From JADLHS01 sp049840435 (GTDB lineage: Bacteria > Verrucomicrobiota > Verrucomicrobiia > Limisphaerales > JADLHS01), in the NCBI GenBank assembly GCA_049840435.1, contig JASGKY010000024.1, forward strand, positions 124,001 to 188,000: a stretch of DNA of 64,000 nt, in the 5' to 3' direction. Below the pieces are notes generated by a model. The model was given only the letters and a program-made list of their open reading frames with translations. It had not been told where the DNA came from and did not search any database. Position 1 is the first letter of the stretch. The number at the start of each line of letters is the position of its first letter. Of this stretch, positions 59,615 to 64,000 are shown piece after piece. A program made the translations under genes and the position numbers.

Positions 59615-61280
59615 CGATTTGCTTGAGCTTTTGGGTGAATTCTTCGAATGGCTTGGCAACGACCTGCGCTTGCTGCAGCAATTGCTCCATGATCTGCAGT
59701 GCGGCGTGATAATTTCGCTGCCGGGTGGCGTCGTCGGCAGCCGCTTTTGCCTGCCGAGCCAGTTCACGCAGTTGCTCAATCTGCTTCAGGCGCTCTTCCA
59801 CAAATGTTTTGTTGAACGTGGCATCAGGATTGGTTTTATCCAACTCAACGGAGTGCTGGAACTGCTTGAGTGATTCCTTCCAGGCCTCCTCCAGCTTGTC
59901 CAGATTTTCGGCCTGTTGTCCGAGGCGGAAGTGGACGTTGCCGAGATTGTAGTAAGCCTTTGCTTGCAGCTTGATGTCTTGTGCTGCCAGCACGGCGGTG
60001 AAATGGGTGATGGCCGTCGTGTAATTCGTGGCGCGATAAGCCGCCGTCCCCGCGTTGAAATGCAGGCGCGGATCTTCTGGCTTTTGTTGCTTGGTCTGCG
60101 CGTCGAGTAACCGCTCGTATTCCGTCAGCGCATTTGTGTAGTTGCCGGAACTGTAATCCTTCCATGCTTGCGTTGGTGAAGCCGCTCCGACGTTTGCCGC
60201 CAGCAAGCCGATGAGCAGTGCGACGGCTGCCACCCCTTGGGAGTTGCTGGTTGGACGTTGGGCGTTGGCGGCTCTTTCTTTTCTGCGACTCCGTTCCGGC
60301 AGCAACATTTCGACCACCAACAATACGATCGCTGCCGCCAATGGCCAGTGATAGCGTTCGTGCATCCGCTTGATCAATTTTTCCTGGCCTTCGGACTTGG
60401 GCAACGGCGCGAGACCTTTCTCGTAAAGCGTATCAATCGTCTTTGCGCCGCGCATCGGGAGATAGAAGCCGCCCTCCGTTGCGCCGGCAATTTGTTGCAA
60501 TAAACCTTCGTTCAAGCGCGACTTCACCGCATTGCCGCCGGCATCGCGTAGATAATCCGTGCGGCCTTTGGCGTCCTTGATGCGCAGGATTTCGCCTTCG
60601 GGCGTTCCAATGCCGATGGTGAAAATCTTCATGCCTTCCTTGGCGGCGGCTTGCGCAGCTTCCAACGCGTTCTCATCGTTGTCTTCGCCGTCGGTGAACA
60701 GCACAAGCACTTTGAAGTTATCGCCTTCTTTGAATGCGCCCAATGCCGTGTTGATCGCCTCGGCTACGGCGGTGCCGCCTTGGGGGATGATGTTTACGTC
60801 GAGCGTTTCGACGCTTTGGCGGAAGGCGTTGTCATCAATCGTAAGTGGACATTGCAGAAATGCGCCGCCAGCGAAGGCAACCAAGCCGAGGCGGTCAGAT
60901 TGCGCCTGCTGCATCAAATCCAGCGCTGCCAGCTTGGCGCGTTGCAGACGATTTGGTGCGATGTCCTCCGCAAGCATGGACTTGGAGGTGTCGATGGCGA
61001 CGACGATGTCCAAACCTTTCTGTTTCGATTCCTCCCAGGTGAAACCCCATTGTGGTCGCGCCAAGGCTGTGATCAGCAGCGCGACGGCAATGGTGATCAA
61101 CAAGAAGCGAACTTTCTGTCGCGTTGGGGAAACGCCGGAAATCAATCCCGGGAGCAAGCGCGCTTGGATGAACTGTGTCATCAACCGCTGCCGCTCGCGC
61201 CACGCCCACCAGAAAAACAAGGTGAGCACAGGTAAAATGATTAGCAATGACCAGAGCATGTGGCGGTGGGCAAAATTCAT
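59562..61280 (-). CDS. BatB-like VWA membrane protein fused to TPR (BatC) domain
   Basis: A 572-residue protein. Two N-terminal TM helices (LLIILPVLTLFFWWAW; FLLITIAVALLITALA) precede a von Willebrand A domain with MIDAS (VVAIDTSKSMLAEDIAP; VLVLFTDGEDNDEN). Another TM helix (LAAAIVLLVVEMLLPE) is followed by a loop coded partly by 7-bp repeats (NAQRPTSNSQG). Then comes a second export-type helix and TPR units (DPRLHFNAGTAAYRATNYTT; KAYYNLGNVHFRLGQQ). This joins BatB and BatC in one chain. A GGAGGT ribosome site supports the ATG at 61280, which overlaps batA's stop (ATGA). Bat proteins act in the envelope; their exact role is unsettled. Confidence 0.87.
   Translation of the reverse strand: MNFAHRHMLWSLLIILPVLTLFFWWAWRERQRLMTQFIQARLLPGLISGVSPTRQKVRFLLITIAVALLITALARPQWGFTWEESKQKGLDIVVAIDTSKSMLAEDIAPNRLQRAKLAALDLMQQAQSDRLGLVAFAGGAFLQCPLTIDDNAFRQSVETLDVNIIPQGGTAVAEAINTALGAFKEGDNFKVLVLFTDGEDNDENALEAAQAAAKEGMKIFTIGIGTPEGEILRIKDAKGRTDYLRDAGGNAVKSRLNEGLLQQIAGATEGGFYLPMRGAKTIDTLYEKGLAPLPKSEGQEKLIKRMHERYHWPLAAAIVLLVVEMLLPERSRRKERAANAQRPTSNSQGVAAVALLIGLLAANVGAASPTQAWKDYSSGNYTNALTEYERLLDAQTKQQKPEDPRLHFNAGTAAYRATNYTTAITHFTAVLAAQDIKLQAKAYYNLGNVHFRLGQQAENLDKLEEAWKESLKQFQHSVELDKTNPDATFNKTFVEERLKQIEQLRELARQAKAAADDATRQRNYHAALQIMEQLLQQAQVVAKPFEEFTQKLKQIDAIVNPSPQPPLPQSQP
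60235..60269. repeat. Five 7-bp tandem units inside batB
   Basis: On the plus strand CCTTGGG, AGTTGCT, GGTTGGA, CGTTGGG, CGTTGGC (35 bp), translated on the minus strand as ANAQRPTSNSQG in a linker between TM helices. Confidence 0.7.
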
Positions 61281-62278
61281 GGCAACCTCCTCAACACGGT
61301 TTGACCCATCGCGATTTCCGCGGTAAGCAGGACCACGCCCGCGGCGATGATCCACGCAAACAACTCGGTGTGATGCGCGAACTTTTTCACGTCGGCCTCG
61401 GTTTTTTCCAGCTTGTCGATTTCCGAGTAGATCGCCTCGAACTTCTCCGCATTGTCCGCGCGGTAGTATTTACCTCCGGTCATGTCGGAAATTTTTGTCA
61501 GCGTCTCTTCGTCAATATCCACTGGCACCATCTGATAAACGCGGCGGCCGAAGAAATCTGTTGCAGGCATTGGTGCTTGGCCCTGCGTGCCGACGCCGAT
61601 GGTGTAAACCTTTACGCCCAAAGCTTGCGCGGCTTCGGCGGCAGTGAGCGGGGCGATCTTGCCCGCGTTGTTCACGCCATCGGTCATCAAGATGACAATC
61701 TTGCTCTTGGATTTAAGCTCACGCAGGCGATTGACGCCTGTGCTGAGTGCCGAGCCGATGGCCGTTTGATTGCCATTGATGGTGCTGAGATCCATCCGCT
61801 CCAGATTTTTCAGCAGAAAATCGTGGTCGAGTGTGATAGGCGACGCGATGTAAGCCTGCGTGCCGAAGGCGACGAGCCCGATGCGATCCGTGGGGCGCTT
61901 GGCGACGAACTTTTCCAACACGCTCTTAGCCATCTGCACGCGATTAACCCGCTGGCCTTTGAGTTCGAAATCCTCCGCCGCCATACTGCCTGACAGGTCG
62001 AACGCTACCACAATATCCACGCCGCTGGCGGTGGCTTTGGTGGTGTCAAACTTGGTTAAACGCGGTTGTGCCAGCGCGATGATGAAGAGTCCCAGCGCCA
62101 GCCAGCGCAGGGCGGCGAGAAAACCGCCCGCGTTGGATTTGCTGATCTCCAGGACGCCCCGCAGCAGTTGAGTTGACGAATAGACGAACGCCGGCGGTTG
62201 GCCGCGGCGACCCTTTAGCCATGCCGCCAGCGGCAACAGCAGCAAAAGAAAAAGCAGATATGGATGGGCGAAAGTCAT
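61277..62278 (-). CDS. BatA-like VWA domain membrane protein
   Basis: A 333-residue protein with N-terminal TM helices (HPYLLFLLLLLPLAAWL; WLALGLFIIALA). The VWA domain has MIDAS residues in IVVAFDLSGSMAAEDFE, a Thr in NGNQTAIGSAL and VILMTDGVNNAG. A C-terminal TM helix (LFAWIIAAGVVLLTAEIA) closes it. It overlaps both neighbours by four bases (ATGA upstream with the DUF4381 gene and downstream with batB), so the operon is tightly coupled. Confidence 0.9.
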   Translation of the reverse strand: MTFAHPYLLFLLLLLPLAAWLKGRRGQPPAFVYSSTQLLRGVLEISKSNAGGFLAALRWLALGLFIIALAQPRLTKFDTTKATASGVDIVVAFDLSGSMAAEDFELKGQRVNRVQMAKSVLEKFVAKRPTDRIGLVAFGTQAYIASPITLDHDFLLKNLERMDLSTINGNQTAIGSALSTGVNRLRELKSKSKIVILMTDGVNNAGKIAPLTAAEAAQALGVKVYTIGVGTQGQAPMPATDFFGRRVYQMVPVDIDEETLTKISDMTGGKYYRADNAEKFEAIYSEIDKLEKTEADVKKFAHHTELFAWIIAAGVVLLTAEIAMGQTVLRRLP

Positions 62279-62871
62279 TTGACCGAAGCTGGCAATTCTT
62301 GCGGGGGTGGGCTCGCGGCGTCACTTGACGCGGGAATGCGAGGCGATGTTTCGTCGACCAACCGCAGTGCGGCGGTGTGCAATTCACGGAGTTCGGGTTC
62401 GCCCGGCTCGTAGCGGGCGAATTTGACGAGATCGCAGCCGCTCAGGAATGCGCCGAGACTGTCCTTTTGTTCGCGGGTCAGCAGGTCTGAGCGTTGCAAT
62501 TCATACAAAAATTCTTCTGTCGTGCGTTCGGGGGCGCGGAAGTTAAATCGTTCTTCCAGATAGGTACGTGCCGCGTCGGACACGGCGATGACAAATGGCT
62601 TGGGTTGACCGATGAGCGTCAGTGCATCCTGAAGCCGTATCCGGGCGCGGACGTGAGCGGGCAGGGGAGGCTTGGCTGCGATGCGCGTCTGCTGCCTCTT
62701 CCACCAGCGCAGGAGCCAGACAGCGAGCCCGAGCAACACAATCGCGGCCAGCGTCCACCAGAGCCACGCGAGGCCGCTGGGGATGTCTATTGGCGGCGCG
62801 ATGTCGCGGATGTCGGTCGCATTCGCGAGCGATGGGGCAGTAGCGGGTTGAGAATTTGTGACCAGTGCCAT
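62275..62871 (-). CDS. DUF4381-family membrane protein of the Bat operon
   Basis: A 198-residue protein with one TM helix (WLWWTLAAIVLLGLAVWLLR) and a cytoplasmic helical domain (AVSDAARTYLEERFNFRAPE, RTTEEFLYELQRSDLLT, CDLVKFARYEPGEPEL). DUF4381 members almost always sit between DUF58 and BatA genes, as here. The Pro/Ala-rich C-terminus is unstructured. Likely a membrane adaptor; function inferred from context only. Confidence 0.85.
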   Translation of the reverse strand: MALVTNSQPATAPSLANATDIRDIAPPIDIPSGLAWLWWTLAAIVLLGLAVWLLRWWKRQQTRIAAKPPLPAHVRARIRLQDALTLIGQPKPFVIAVSDAARTYLEERFNFRAPERTTEEFLYELQRSDLLTREQKDSLGAFLSGCDLVKFARYEPGEPELRELHTAALRLVDETSPRIPASSDAASPPPQELPASVK

Positions 62872-62873
62872 AA

Positions 62874-63830
62874 CTAACCGCGTAATCTCCGCTTCTCCCG
62901 CGTTTCAAAAAACTTTGCCAACTCGACGCCGTAGGGCTGGTCGGTGCGTAACTGGATAGAGTCAATCCCGGCAGTGCGGAACAATCGGGCAGTGTCCTCT
63001 AGCGCCTTGGCTTGGCGTAGTGCAAAAGCGTTTCGTCGCTGTGCGTCGCCGGTATTGATCTCGATGACTTCGCCAGTCTCGGCATCGCGCAGGACGAGGC
63101 GTCCGAGTGGCGGCAATTCCAGTTCGTAGCGGTCCGCAACTTGTACCGCGACCACATCATGTTTGCGATTCACCTGTTTCAGCATCGTGAACGAGGCTTG
63201 AGCGAGCGATTCCATCAACATCATCTGTGGTTTCAAACTGCGTCCGCCAGCCCGCTTTGGTTCTGCTGGCGAGCCGATGAAGTCAGACACGACGACCGCG
63301 ACGGCTTTGTGTGACTGAACGCGCAGCAGGAACTCCAGCGCGGCATTCAGATTCGTCCCGCGCCGCTTCGGCTCGAAGAACAGGACTTCACGGATGACGC
63401 GCAGGACGTGGCTGCGGCCTTTACGCGGCGGGATGAATTTTTCCACCTCGTCGCTGAAGAGGATGAGGCCGACCTTGTCATTGTTGCGGATGGCGGAAAA
63501 GGCGAGCACGGAGGCGATTTCGGCGGCAAGTTCGCGCTTGGACTGGTCGCGCGAGCCGAACAGGCCCGAGCCGCTCACGTCCACGACGAGCATGAGCGTG
63601 AGTTCGCGTTCCTCGACAAACTTCTTGATGAACGGATGATTCATCCGCGCGGTGACGTTCCAGTCAATCGCGCGCACGTCATCGCCGGGCTGGTATTCGC
63701 GCACCTCGTCGAAGTTCATGCCCTGGCCCTTGAAGACGGAATGATACGCGCCCGCGAGCGATTCGGTCACGATGCGGTTCGTGCGAATCTCGATCTGCCG
63801 GATTTTTTTGAGAATCTCGCGGGGAATCAT
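62874..63830 (-). CDS. DUF58 protein of the MoxR/Bat operon
   Basis: A 318-residue soluble DUF58 protein: RQIEIRTNRIVTESLAGAYH, then the signature YQPGDDVRAIDWNVTARMNH, a VWA-like core (LMLVVDVSGSGLFGS) and VAVVVSDFIGSP. DUF58 proteins partner a MoxR-type AAA ATPase, which would be expected further upstream but is not in the window. It starts three bases after the stop of the preceding partial gene and ends two bases before the DUF4381 start. Confidence 0.92.
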   Translation of the reverse strand: MIPREILKKIRQIEIRTNRIVTESLAGAYHSVFKGQGMNFDEVREYQPGDDVRAIDWNVTARMNHPFIKKFVEERELTLMLVVDVSGSGLFGSRDQSKRELAAEIASVLAFSAIRNNDKVGLILFSDEVEKFIPPRKGRSHVLRVIREVLFFEPKRRGTNLNAALEFLLRVQSHKAVAVVVSDFIGSPAEPKRAGGRSLKPQMMLMESLAQASFTMLKQVNRKHDVVAVQVADRYELELPPLGRLVLRDAETGEVIEINTGDAQRRNAFALRQAKALEDTARLFRTAGIDSIQLRTDQPYGVELAKFFETREKRRLRG

Positions 63831-63833
63831 TTG

Positions 63834-64000
63834 CTAATAGCCCAAATCAAAGTGAAGCGCGGTAAAAGCTTTTTCTTCCTTCAAGTAAATGACGCTCCAC
63901 CACCTCGGTCCGCCATCATACACTTTGATGAAGCGCTCGCGCCAATTGGTCTCAAAACGGCTGGCCTGGTCAGCCGGAAGAAAATTCAGCAAAATGCCTT
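63834..64000 (-). CDS. Partial gene upstream of DUF58, 5' part outside window
   Basis: The last 54 codons of a gene in frame with a TAG at 63836-63834. Readable residues are NFLPADQASRFETNWRERFI, KVYDGGPRWWSVIYLKEEKA and the end LHFDLGY. It does not look like the C-terminus of a MoxR ATPase. Not identified. Confidence 0.5.
   Translation of the reverse strand, partial: GILLNFLPADQASRFETNWRERFIKVYDGGPRWWSVIYLKEEKAFTALHFDLGY

Overview
The window reads as a chromosomal stretch of a Gram-negative bacterium of the Verrucomicrobiota, probably a Pedosphaera/Limisphaera-like soil or freshwater lineage. This placement is an inference from several features: secreted proteins ending in a 'Y-x-x-Q-x-S-T-N-L-T-x-W ... 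F-Y-R-V' domain, a PEP-CTERM metalloprotease, a thioredoxin-DUF3738 fusion, a eukaryote-type HisA, Bat/aerotolerance genes, and a heavy load of dispersed palindromic and 7-bp repeats. No phage, plasmid, transposase or CRISPR locus was seen.

Layout. 1-8.5 kb: truncated beta-helix secreted protein, DnaJ-like chaperone, a broken SDR gene, acid phosphatase, aroE, prepilin peptidase, tRNA-Lys, a response regulator, a lipid kinase and hisA. 8.5-20 kb (minus strand): secreted metalloprotease, Uma2-like nuclease, two uvrA paralogues, then a DNA methyltransferase coupled to an exported nuclease-like protein. 20-27 kb: plsY overlapping an acyltransferase-aminotransferase fusion, small membrane proteins, rhodanese, CBS-ACT protein, proA, thioredoxin-DUF3738. 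27-33 kb (minus): PEP-CTERM metalloprotease, DUF1805, D-threonine-aldolase-like enzyme, HAD hydrolase, lysS. 33-39 kb: secreted endonuclease/phosphatase-fold protein, a small gene coupled to mnmE, and an MscS channel. 39-44 kb: an envelope-modification operon (OmpR-type regulator, kinase, LTA-synthase-like transferase, PAP2 phosphatase) with a palindromic operator and a divergent small gene. 44-51 kb: lipase-like hydrolase, hybrid kinase, nadA, a small protein with strong expression signals, Mn-type pyrophosphatase. 51-59 kb: a signalling cluster of kinases and receivers. 59-64 kb (minus): the Bat operon (DUF58, DUF4381, BatA, BatB-TPR, Q/K-rich BatC-like).

Two themes run through the window. 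First, several repeat families have inserted in frame inside conserved genes: a ~69-bp palindrome occurs in the same frame in both uvrA genes, a second palindrome lies in uvrA2, and degenerate tandem 7-bp repeats (usually four or five units) lie in uvrA2, proA, mnmE and batB. Second, about a dozen otherwise well-conserved genes carry single-base frameshifts, one carries an in-frame stop, and two genes are joined by a missing stop. Some lie in homopolymers, so indel errors in an assembly must be separated from real gene decay before any gene is called dead.
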